From: Jimgerdemannia flammicorona
Taxonomy: Eukaryota; Mucoromycota; Endogonomycetes; Endogonales; Endogonaceae
Length of the DNA stretch: 28,937 bases
Reading direction: 5' to 3'
Assembly: GCA_003990745.1 (NCBI GenBank)
Contig: RBNI01000594.1
Coordinates: 1-28,937, forward strand
Under the pieces are notes generated by a model. That model searched no databases, was not told where the DNA came from, and was given only the letters and a program-made list of their open reading frames with translations. A program made the translations under genes and the position numbers. Below, piece after piece: positions 8,861 to 18,694 of the stretch; within the stretch, counting starts at the first letter, position 1; each line of letters opens with the position of its first letter.

Positions 8861-9900
8861 CTATTTCTCTTCATCTGATTTCCCAATCTTCTCAAAGGTG
8901 ATGATGTTGACCTGTTCCTTATTTTGGATAGCATTGCTTAGCTGTGCCTTACACTTGGTTTCACTTATATATTCATATGAGTAGTGGCCTTCTTCTCTAC
9001 AGATATAGCAGATATCTCTCTTCTTGTCTGATATAGTAGCAAATTTCTGAACTAGGCAGCAGTCTCTTTCTTTAATTTCCTTTATCACATCTCCTAGGTG
9101 GGCTGTTATTTTAGCAAACTTTTTAGTAAGTTCCTCCATAGAGGTGCTATTTTCTGTTATTTAGTAGCTCTTGGTTGAGGTGTATTTTGATTGATCACTA
9201 TAGTAGGGATTATGCTAGTTACCTTGGGTACTTCAATTCTGACTCCAGTGACTCTCTATTATATAGTCTTGTAGGTGTCTGGCTATCCAGTATTGCTGAG
9301 CATAAGTGACCTTCTGTATCAGATCCAGAACTATTAGTGATAAGCAGATGGCCAGGGCTATCTCTGGGTGGATTTCTTTTATAAAGGTTGCTTCAGCTAC
9401 TTGATCTCTGATGACAGCAACATAATCTATGAAGATTATCTGATATCAGATTCTGATATAGAATGTTTTTGGATCCTCACTCATTCCTTGGTATATTGTA
9501 TTGAGCTGATCCTTCAGTATCTGCTTGATCTCATCTGTATAGTATATGGCTTAGAGCCAGGTCTTCTGTACTGTTAGCATAGCATCATCATCATTTTCTA
9601 TATGAGTTGTGGCTGTGAATACTACTCTTGCTGGTTCTTAGAGACTGAAGAACATGAGGGTTACTTGCTGCCTTGCTGTCAGGCCTCTTACAGTGGTATA
9701 TTGCTTGAAATTATCAATAAAGGTAATGATTGACTCATCTGAAGTATAACTGTAGAATACTGATAATCTCATATCTATCTTGTCTAGATATCTCAGTTTG
9801 ATTTATATAGTTGTTTGGGTAGTAGTAGTTGTTCATTATTAAGCTTGAAAGTGAGGTATTTGTCTTGAATTACCAGCCAATAAGCACCAAGTTATAATAT
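8861..9900 (-). pseudogene. Gypsy gag with a broken zinc knuckle
   Basis: An open stretch from 9139 to 8861 holds CYICREEGHYSYEY (about 8968-9012), a CCHC zinc knuckle (C-x2-C-x4-H-x4-C) whose last Cys is Tyr, a one-base G-to-A change. Upstream (about 9140-9900) gag-like capsid sequence such as FIDNFKQYTTVRGLTARQQV and KLNNEQLLLP is readable but split by stops. The start codon cannot be fixed. The protein would form the particle and bind element RNA. Confidence 0.75.
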
Positions 9901-10079
9901 AGCAGATGCTTAACCTTGGAAGTATATTGGATTTCTGTATCTTAAAAAATTGATCTTCTTTAACTCTGCAGAGTCCTCAGAATGCAGAGGTGGGTGGGTT
10001 TGAAGTGTATCTGCCTGCAGGCTTACTAGTTCCTTTGCTTTTCCTTTACTTTGAACTATTTTGATCTGAGGTTTATTCA

Positions 10080-10361
10080 CTCTAAGATACTGAGTTATTT
10101 ATATAAGTTTGCTAGCTATAAGGTGGCTAAGTTATGACTATATGTATTTCCTATAAGTCACTTTTTGCAAGTATTGAATCATTTAACATTTGTAAAATCT
10201 TCAACATCTGTAAAGAGTTCAACATTTATAAAAACTTTAATAGTTGTGAAATAACAATGACTGCTATTTATAAGACTATACTCTATCAGAAATTAAGTTT
10301 AGATACCATGATCAAATGTTTAATTCCTCTAATTCATATTCCTAATTCAGATCAACTATCA
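10080..10361 (-). repeat. 5' LTR of the Gypsy element
   Basis: About 282 bp, the partner of 3847-4123. It carries the element's promoter by position, although damage makes a TATA box unreliable to call in this AT-rich sequence. I could not identify a primer-binding site with confidence just inside it (the minus-strand sequence there reads GTGAATAAACCTC). Confidence 0.88.
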
Positions 10362-11420
10362 CACTATATACTAGAATATCATCCAAATATACTAGGATAA
10401 ATACTCCTAAGATATTTCTAAAATATATCATTCATCAATATCTGAAAGATTACTAGTATATTAGTAAAGCCAAATAGAATCATATAGAATTTATAGTATC
10501 TAAATCTTATTCAAAATACTATATTTGAAATATCTTCTTTTTTGATACTAATTTGATAATATCTAGATATAAGATTAATGAGTAAAAAGGTCTTGATATT
10601 ATATAAACTTAGTTGACTAGATTATTGATTCATAGGAGTATATATCAGTTCTTGATAGAGATCTTGTTAAGTACTCAGTAATTGATATATATACAAAGAC
10701 TTTTATCCTTCTTATAGATAAAAAGGATTAGTACTCTATATAGTAATTCAACAGATATATGAGGCCTTTGTTCAATAGGTCTGCTAGTTATTTTTTGACA
10801 GTTTCTAGCTCAGACTAAGCTAGTTGGTAGATTTTATAATAGAGAGAGTCTGATTCTGAGATAGACTCAATACTATACTCTATTGCTCAGATATATGATA
10901 ATAGTTCTTAAGATTCTTGAGTAATTCTTAGATATTGTCTTTCTCATCATTTTCATTCTTTAATAGCTCAGAAAGATCATTATCATCATCATCTACTTGT
11001 ACTTCTTTAACAGTATATATATAGATATATTGACTTGATGTATCTTAGAGAAAGTATATTGATTTACTAGTCAATGTGAGGATTTTCTTATATGAGTCAG
11101 AATTTTCAAAGTTGAGTTTATATCCTGAAAGATATATAATATAGAACATTTGCTTTGTGATAGTCTCCTAGTTGTAGGAGTACATTCTTGTAGATTTTAG
11201 AGAGTTTTAGAGTTTGAAAGTAGTAATATTTCTTTTAGAATTTCTTTATATGTATCTTGAGGTTGAACTTATTAGCAGTTTCTTTATCAAGATAGTACTT
11301 ACTTGCTCTACTATCAATAAGGACTTTAACTGGATTTTCTTTATTGAAGTTCCATTTTTGATATTTTAATAATATAGCTTATATATATATAACTATATCA
11401 TCTCACTCAATACATAAATA
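10362..11420 (-). pseudogene. Second, older Gypsy fragment (protease and RT N-terminal half)
   Basis: Read on the minus strand, a protease site VLIDSRASKYYL (catalytic Asp kept, Gly replaced by Arg; D-S-R-A at 11304-11315) is followed by RT sequence: LIFIYKKDKSL-like motif, ISRYYQISIKKEDISNIVFW, RYYKFYMILFGFTNILVIFQ and, after a frameshift, YLDDILVYS with YLDD at 10378-10389. The fragment stops within 15 bases of YLDD, where the LTR of the neighbouring Gypsy element begins. It is more AT-rich and has more stops than that element, so it is older or more heavily mutated. RNase H and integrase of this copy are not seen in the window. Confidence 0.85.
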
Positions 11421-11549
11421 TATACTATCTGAAATAATAAACAATGCTCAGCTTTCTCCTCTGCTCTACACTCTACTAAGTTACAATAAAGGTTATAAGC
11501 CTTAATAAGAAATATCTTTCTAAGACTCTATACTAAGATATCAGTATAG

Positions 11550-12850
11550 ATGAATCAAGAGACTAGTATGAGTGCAAGCATACTGAACACAGTAGGCACA
11601 GATATCTCTAGAATAGATATAATGGTCACAGTTCCTGCAGCAAACATAAATACAGCCAAGAGGTCAATTCCTATCTTTGATAGTAAGAATTATGCTATTT
11701 GGATATTTTATATAAGTAATCTTTTAGAGAAGTATAGCTTGGCAGAGTATATGAAACTATAGGTGCAGATTCAAGGTTATGATACTGTAAACAATTACTA
11801 AGTATTATAAGAGATTACCTTCATATTATTGAATCAGCAAATGAAGCTTATAATATATACTACAATAGCTTATAATATATAGAAGACTCTATACAATCAT
11901 CATATATAAGTATTCTTATTGAATTAATTCTACCTGAAATCTCAGCTATTCTATCTACAAATAAAATCCAAAAAGAGTATCTATAAATATACTGATCATA
12001 TTGATGATTTGATAAATTAGGTAAATTTCCTAAGTATGCTAACAGAGTATATTAGTGATGAAAACAAGATTCTGGTCCTTATATGAGGCCTTTCCAAGAT
12101 ATATAATTTTATAGTCACAGCTATATGCAAGAGTAGAAAACTCATAGACTATATTATATAATAATAAGTCTCATTAACAAAGAGATATATCAAGGAAATA
12201 ATAGTAATAATAATAATAAGAAAGTACTCTATAAGTTATACAGATGTGGCAAAAGTATCAACAAGACTAAAAATGTAAAATATTTAATAGAAACTACTAT
12301 TACTATTAGTAAGTATAGATATACAAAATGATTACTATTATAAAAATAAGGAGAATGATGAAAATAAGTATAAAAACCAGTATTGGCAATATGGGAGCAG
12401 TAGAAAGAAATGTGATAATAAAGAATAATATAATATAAATGTTACTGAAACTGATGATAATAGTGATATGTTTTTTATATAAATAATATCTACATATATA
12501 TCCACCAATAAGAATATAACTAATAAGAGTATTAATACTATTAATAATAATAATATTTGGTTATAGATTCAGATGCCATATAATATATAATAGCCTATCA
12601 AGAATGGTTCTTGATATATAAGCCATTTGAACATTCCATACTCATCAAGTTAGGTAATAACAATATTATATATATATGCTCAAGAAAGAGAAAATGTCAG
12701 TATATATCTCTATGAGAATATTATAGAACCTACTAGTACTTTCTAGAACATATCATATACTCTGAAGATAGAAAAGAATATCTTTTTAATTGGTAAAAAT
12801 AATGGCCCATAGTGATAAAGAAATATATATACATCTGATGGAAGTTTTTT
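11550..12850 (+). mobile_element. Copia-type LTR retrotransposon relic (gag-protease)
   Basis: The start codon at 11550 opens a 70-residue stretch ending FDSKNYAIWIFYISNLLEKY, the typical Copia gag N-terminus (F-D-G-x-N-Y-x-x-W). Around 12235-12285 LYRCGKSINKTKN resembles a worn zinc knuckle. At 12557-12600 the frame reads LVIDSDAI-stop-YIIA, matching the Copia protease start W-x-x-D-S-G-A-T-x-H; the Gly is Asp, Thr is Ile, Gln is a stop and His is Tyr, all single transitions. NISYTLKIEKNIFLIG then matches the post-protease segment. Stops are frequent. I could not find integrase, RT or LTRs, so the element is truncated or too decayed. Confidence 0.75.
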
Positions 12851-13925
12851 AAATTCTAAAACTACTTCATATTTAGCTATAATTACCTCAGCCTATTAGT
12901 ATTTACTTAAGCACATATTTATGTTATATATTTAACTAACAAGTTCTTCTTTAGTCTATAAGAAAAGGACTTTACTATATCTATTACTCAAGTATCTATT
13001 TATATTATATAGATAGCTAATAACTTCTTCAATAGTCAGTAAGAAGAGAACTTCACCATTGACCTCTTATTTACTAATCACTTTTATATAGTCATTATTG
13101 AGCTCATTATTATTATAAAAGTATAGAGCTCTAAAATCTATAGTATATTCTAATTATATATCTCAACTTAGTTAATATATAACATATAGTAATAAGTTAT
13201 ACTCAGTTAAGTCAGACTTAAATATTCAGATAGATAAAATAAGTTATTATTAGTTAATACTACTTAATATTATTTCTTATTATTCTCCAGAAGTAAAAAA
13301 TATCTCTTTATATATTATAAAGCAGTATATAGGCTTAGATATATTTCAGATAGAGAGAGTAAAGATTTTAATAATTTAAGTATAGTATAAACCTTCATAT
13401 AATAAGTTATCTGAGCAGAGCTATAGCCATATTCTCAGTTATAATAAATAGTCTTAAAAAAATAAAAATAAAAATAAAAAAAGAAGAAAAAATTTTAGAC
13501 AATATGTTGAATCTCTATTTTATAATAGACTCTGCTAATATCTATAAATATCATCTGATGGTCAAGGTAGTACTCTTAACCCAGAGCTAGTTGATGTCTT
13601 TAATAAATACTATACTATTTCTGATACTGAAACCATTAGTTTCAGCCAAGGTTATAAGGCAGATAGCTGACAGAATCAAAGCAATACTCTTAAATATACT
13701 GAGATAAGATGAAAGAGAGGTGAATTGTTGTCTCTGGAGTTTTAATATCAGTGAGCCTTTTATATATTTTGAGATATTGATTGAAATCCAATTGCAAGCT
13801 ATTAGCTACCACCAATACATCCTCTGGACCCCCACCTCTCCTCCATATTGACAATAACAGTAATGACAACAATGGTGATAATAACAATGATAATGTTCAT
13901 CCATCCATATTGTTCATTTATCCAT
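12850..13925. other. AT-rich transposon debris
   Basis: No gene is recognisable. It includes two diverged direct copies about 81 bp apart (starting near 12917 and 12998, sharing an atttatgttatata-like core and a downstream agaaaaggac/agaagagaac block), an A-rich run near 13456-13492 and a degenerate aataacaatgataatg stretch at 13852-13895. Probably the rest of the Copia relic or other repeat debris. GC content rises abruptly just after this segment. Confidence 0.5.
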
Positions 13926-15110
13926 TGTGAAAGCCAGACTAGATATTAAGCAAAAAGGTGTGTTATTTAAGCTTGCAAGGGCGGTTATTGGGATCAGAAG
14001 TTTGCTCCATTGTGTCAATGTTCAAATAAGTATATATGTATATAAAGCAAAAGAAAAAAGACGTGTGAACGCGTCCATACATTTTATCAACAAAGATAGC
14101 AATGATCCCAGAGGTGGGCGATCCACAAAGCCTAGAAAGGACGTGATTGGTGCAGTAAACTCGTCCTATGAAAAAAATACAGTGGCGGAAAAAATCGGGT
14201 TGAAGGGAAAAAACGGTGGTTGGATAACTTTCAATGAGTGGGCTCGCTCGAGACCACAGGTCAATGAATGCAGGAATGTCTTGAGTGCCTAGTGCCTAAA
14301 ATGTTTCAACGCCAATGTTTCGTCTAAGGCGTATGTAAATCAGGCGTAGATTTCCTTTTATGGTATTAGCGCAGTGTGCGCCATTTCTACATGTAATCTA
14401 TCATTCCACCCATTTAACATTCCGCACGCGCTTTACGCTTACGCTCTGCGCTTTCGTACATTCGTACGCATTTTCCATTACCACCCACCCCCCCTTCATA
14501 TATATATATATATACTTAGTGGCTGGGCCGGTTTTATACCGTGTGTTTCACCCAAATACAGAACAATGATCATTCATTCAAAGTTCTCGGGTTCCGGGGT
14601 TGCTATATATATGGTCATTTATTGGTTGGCAAGAGGTTATTGGTGTATTCTTGTCATAACATAGTTTGACATCACATGGGCGTAGCGTAGTTGACATTAT
14701 GCAAGCGTAGCGTAGTTGTTACTACGCCGTTGTAGCGTAGATTGACATTACGGCAAAACATTGACGCCACATCATAAATTCAGGTGTTGGTTTCAAAGGA
14801 TGGCTATGTAATACTTTAAAAGTTGGAGATCATTTACGCGCATATCTCTTTTTCTGAAGTTATTCTTTGGGTAATCCTAATGGTGTGAGCAAAACCAATA
14901 TATGCTCCAATATTCGTAGGCCATTTTTTGCGGCGCCTTCGCATGTGATGTCGAATTCATTTCAGTCCTGTGTCGAGCACTATTAGTACGACCTTCGTAA
15001 TTTTGCTGGTGTGAGAAACACTCAAACTCTGGCAAGAGTGTAGAGAGTAAGTCTCTAGCCTATCAAGAGAGAAATGACTCAAAAAATTATTGCGGCATGA
15101 TAGAGAGGTA
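13926..15110. other. GC-balanced intergenic DNA, no supported gene
   Basis: Composition returns to balanced values. One 121-codon reading frame (13927-14292) exists, but its codon use and content give no sign of a real protein. A TA microsatellite lies at 14499-14515. Three imperfect copies of a gcgtagcgtagttgacatta unit occur at about 14679-14756. I see nothing else definable. Confidence 0.5.
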
Positions 15111-15542
15111 TTACAATCCAGGGACCGACCAAATCAAACAATGAATAGGGTTCGGTTTGTTCCCGACATGGCTCAATGTAGATATAAAATAATGAAGCCT
15201 CATGGTCATTGATATGTGTAGATGATTGTGACATGGACGACAGCAATGCGAGCCAACATTGGCGACAAATATCTCTTCAACGGTCGTAAAATCGCTAGCG
15301 TATCTCTCTGTGCGTGATTGTTCAAGTAGCTCAATACAACACGGAGATGACAGACTCAACTCCGCTCTTCCTGCTTCTGATAGGTGTTTTGTTACACCTA
15401 AACCTGTCATGGCATCTACGATGACTAAAGTAATGATTCGGTCCTTGGTGTTACGATTTTCGTCATAGTATGTTAGCCGATTGGCTTGCTTTAGTATGAC
15501 AAGCGTCGATCGACTGATATATACATAATTGTATATAGGCAT
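15111..15542 (-). pseudogene. Possible degraded retroelement integrase-like frame
   Basis: A 143-residue open stretch includes KDRIITLVIVDAMTGLGVTK followed by IELLEQSRTER and FTTVEEIFVANVGS. This order loosely resembles the first Asp region and the second Asp region of a Copia-type integrase core, with the second Asp not visible. The resemblance is weak, and the C-terminal part (rich in His, Cys and Met) does not fit. It could equally be a chance open frame in intergenic DNA. Confidence 0.25.
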
Positions 15543-15639
15543 GACCTGAAATTCGATGATCCTTTACTTTGTAGGCTGCTTTACTTTTGTCGCTCGAGTT
15601 ACTCCCAAATTTCTGGAGTCGGACATACGCATTGTTGGA

Positions 15640-16146
15640 GGAGAACATGCGTAATATTGAGGGCTTTTTGTTTCTACGGATTAAGGGAACATGCGCGATA
15701 TTGAGAGCTTGCGTAATATTGAGGGGTTGCAATTTCAACGAATTAAGGATACACGCGCAATATTGAGAGCTTGCTGTTTCTATGCGTAATTGTTGTTTCT
15801 ATAAATTAAGGATACATTCGTAATGGGGAGAGCTTGCTGCTTCTACAAATTTAATAAATATGCGTAATGTTGTGGACTTGCTGTTTCTACGAAGCTAATG
15901 GACATGCACATGTTTCTATAAATTTGGGAGACATGCGCAATGTTGAGAGCTTTGTTGCTTTTGCGAATTTACGAAAATAGCAATGTTGATAGCTTGTTGC
16001 TTCTACGAATTAAGGGAACATGCGCAATGTTGAGAGCTTGCTATTCTACGAATTAAGGGAACATGGGCAATGTTGGCTTGTCGTTTCTATTAATTAAGGG
16101 AGTAAGCGCAAATGCTGAGGACTTGTCGTTTCTACAAATTAAGGGA
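15640..16146. repeat. Degenerate ~44-bp minisatellite
   Basis: A unit resembling acatgcgcaatgttgagagc, then ttgctgtttctacgaattaaggga, recurs about ten times, with deletions, partial units and many substitutions. Clear copies begin near 15643, 15917, 16018 and 16053. The array is older and more diverged than the 51-bp one. It lies about 2.5 kb upstream of the protease gene; no regulatory role can be inferred from sequence. Confidence 0.8.
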
Positions 16147-16186
16147 ATAGCGGTCCAAACTCTGTTGTTTCTTAAGGGATACCTTA

Positions 16187-16640
16187 TAGCACGATCCGCA
16201 TACTGGGAAGGTTCGAAACGATACGTGAACAGTGCTATCAAAAATTGGAAGTTTGATGTGTCATCCAGTAGTTGACGAACATTCCTCCCTTTCTTCAAGT
16301 ATCTTGTTAAAAAATCAAATAAACGCGGCATTGCTCGAAAAGAAACGTTGTGGAAACCGTATCTCATAACTGCAGAGCAAACTTCACCCTGATTGTTTCG
16401 GGAGCCAACCGCAGGCAACGAGTTAATGTAATAGCATGGCGACAACGTATCAAAATTAGCGAAAGTGCAGTGACTAGATAACATATACTTCCATATCCCC
16501 AAACACGACCCACGTTATTTTTTGTCTCGCAACTCCTACGAGTACGAAGCGTGTCCACTAAATTCAGGAGTTCAGGGCCATGCCCTTTTCCACGTTCAGT
16601 ATTAGTGATACCATCGATGAAATAAAGATATCCTCTTCCG
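16187..16640 (+). repeat. Direct duplication, copy A
   Basis: The block cacgatccgcatactgggaa through gatatcctctt is repeated at 17479-17790. Copy A has 126 extra bases (16231-16356) relative to copy B after the shared gttcgaaacgatacgtgaac. The shared parts include ctgattgtttcgggag, ccatatccccaaacacgacc and acgaagcgtgtccacta. The pair could be a segmental duplication or two copies of a short unidentified repeat family. Confidence 0.85.
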
Positions 16641-17478
16641 ACAAAAGTTTCGCGCGAGGGCCCGAAGTTAGCCGGGCATGGACGGAGGCGCTCTTTAGAG
16701 CGGCACGCAGAATGCCGACCAATACGATGGACGGCGCATCCATGCGTATGGGTGAATACGAGCCCCGAAACAGCCGCGAAACCCCACATAAATATTTACG
16801 ATGTTGTGGAATCCTGCACCCAAGCGGATTGCAATTCGATTTCATCTTTGCTTCATTGTACGCTTAGATCCACCCATTTTCTGTGCCTTGTTTCACGCTG
16901 CGATGCATTTCCCGGCGTACAAATTAAATTTGAGCATTTACAAGAGCTCAAAGTTGGTCGTGTCCTATGGCGAGTACGTCGAGTATAGGGATAATAAGCT
17001 CGCGGAGTTGAGCAGGGCCAAGGTTGTTAATGAGAAGAAGAAGAGCGGATGGAATGAATAGTGGCGTGGGATGGATGGGCAGGGATGGTTTGTGGAGCGG
17101 GTCTCCTGGACCCCGCCGGGTCTCCTCACCTCAACCTTATTACACACTCTCTCTGCTGATTTTTTGAATTTCCTTCTCCTCTCTCCCTGTGCTCCTGCAT
17201 CATCACACCTTTGCATTCGACACATAACACTCATCCGTAGTACGAACCTTCAAGTTTCGGTGACGCGCGTGGTGAAATTATGGCTTTTGTATTACACTTT
17301 TCCTTTTGTTCATTCTCCCTCATCATGCTTTTGCATCCGTGAACCGCGGAAGTAACATAGACGGCCTAGTTCCCCAGACCTGCAGAATGGTATGAGATTG
17401 CCCTACCTGATTAACGGGAGCCACTGCCGCAGGTGGGAGTTCCGACGTTACACCCGAATAAATACTACGTAGCTGGTG
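16641..17478. other. Spacer between the two duplication copies
   Basis: About 840 bp of GC-balanced DNA. It contains a possible short frame (16801-17061, 86 codons, ending in a charged segment NKLAELSRAKVVNEKKKSGW) whose second half has plausible fungal codon use, but no recognised domain and no supporting splice or promoter signal. I do not call it a gene. Confidence 0.35.
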
Positions 17479-17790
17479 TATCACGATCCGCATATTGGGA
17501 AGGTTCGAAACGATACGTGAACCGTATCTCTCATAACTATAGAGCAAATTTCATCCTGATTGTTTCGGGAGACGATCGCAGGCAACTAGTTAATGTAATA
17601 GTAAGGCGACAACGAATCAAAATTTAGCAAAAAGGTATATACTAATCCAGATAGGTCAATAAGGTACTTTTTTTAATAAACTTCGCCTCATATCCCCAAA
17701 CACGACCAGTACGAAGCGTGTCCACTAAGTTTAGGAGTTCAGGGCCGTACACTTTCCACGTAGAATGAAATAAAGATATCCTCTTTTAAC
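17479..17790 (+). repeat. Direct duplication, copy B
   Basis: Matches copy A at 16187-16640 in the same orientation. It lacks the 126-base internal segment and about 30 bases before acgaagcgtgtcc, and carries its own roughly 30-40 base insertion (around 17640-17680). Several differences from copy A are C-to-T or G-to-A in copy B (for example catattggg for catactggg and aaatttcatcc for aaacttcaccc). Confidence 0.85.
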
Positions 17791-18569
17791 AACTAACTAG
17801 CCTGGTTATCCAACAGTCAGTCAGTGGCACGGCTCTTACTGTCCCTGGACTCATAGAGGTGGCGGTTAACTCCGTTGTAAGGAATAGCACGCGATCTAGT
17901 TTGGCAGAAACGCTTAATCATAGTCTGTAAGGCCTGGACGTTTCCGCGAATCATTGTTGATTTCATTTTTGCTTTTTCCTAAACTGAGGTAGGATCGAGT
18001 TTCTGATTAATTTCTCTCAGTACAGAGCGTGCCCTTAAAACAAGATGGGAGCGTGCTTAAAATATACTGCGGCAATCGGGATATCAGGACAAAATGTAAC
18101 GGGTGTATAGCGAGGGTCGACTCAAACCGCTTATGCATATGCTCTCACAGGGTAAATGCGACAACGCTTCGGAAGACGGGACATATGATTTCCCCCAACA
18201 GTAGGTACTCAACGCTGTACATCGGTCACTGACTGGGCTGCTTGAAAGCTTGTCGTTAACAAGAATCTTCCGGACATCGGCGGATTTGAAATGGTATGCA
18301 ACAGCGAATAAGCACCGACAGGTAGAGCCTCTTAGATGACAGGAGTCGGATAAAAAGATATGGTATTAAATTGCGGCAACCATTTCAGTGTAGTAACAAG
18401 GTTAGGGAATGATGCACACATTCTAATTCGGAGAACAAACGTAAATTCGATGTCCATCCCACCTTCCCTATATTAGGCGGCTTTGTCTTGCGGCCCTTGT
18501 GAGCATCCGAATTAGCCGGAACGGGAGTTATCATTTCCCGGAAGTCTGAACTGATCTCCCTAAACGGCA
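17791..18569. other. Upstream intergenic region of the protease gene
   Basis: About 780 bp with no supported gene; short open frames on both strands lack family features. It presumably carries the upstream control region of the protease gene, but I recognise no specific regulator site with confidence. Confidence 0.5.
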
Positions 18570-18576
18570 TATATAA
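18570..18576 (+). promoter_or_regulatory. TATA-like box of the protease gene
   Basis: TATATAA lies 119 bases before the start codon at 18695, in otherwise GC-balanced DNA (cggcatatataacggg). The stretch just before the start codon is pyrimidine-rich (cttccactccattcttcttt), a common feature of leader regions of well-expressed filamentous fungal genes, and the start context is cgccATG. Confidence 0.6.
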
Positions 18577-18694
18577 CGGGCGCGTTTTGCCAACACTCAG
18601 CGGCATCCCTCCAAAAGACGTGGAGGATAACTACGATCGTTAATCCGCATCTGAAACTTCCACTCCATTCTTCTTTCATACAAGTCTCTTCGCC

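Larger units (their letters stand above)
3847..10361 (-). mobile_element. Ty3/Gypsy LTR retrotransposon, decayed, with dUTPase
   Basis: Two direct repeats (3847-4123 and 10080-10361) are LTRs. Read on the minus strand the order is 5' LTR, gag with zinc knuckle, aspartic protease, dUTPase, reverse transcriptase, RNase H, integrase with GPY/F module, an unassigned block, a polypurine tract, 3' LTR. RT-RNase H-IN order is diagnostic of Ty3/Gypsy. Total length is about 6.5 kb. Many in-frame TAG, TAA and TGA codons and replaced glycines show it cannot encode a working polyprotein; nearly all damage is explained by C-to-T or G-to-A transitions, as RIP or methylcytosine deamination would give. The sequence CACTA occurs just outside both ends (3842-3846, 10362-10366) and may be the target-site duplication, but flanking context does not confirm it. 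Confidence 0.93.

Noticed and set aside
3842..10366. CACTA at both ends as terminal motif of a CACTA-type DNA transposon
   Set aside because: The interval has LTRs, a polypurine tract and RT/integrase domains, so it is an LTR retrotransposon; CACTA would be at most a target duplication.
13927..14292. 121-codon open frame as a small gene
   Set aside because: No recognisable domain, mixed codon use and no intron or promoter signal; likely chance.
16205..16225. ggttcgaaac as a tRNA T-loop
   Set aside because: No acceptor stem or anticodon arm can be formed around it, and the same word occurs in the duplicated copy within an evident repeat.
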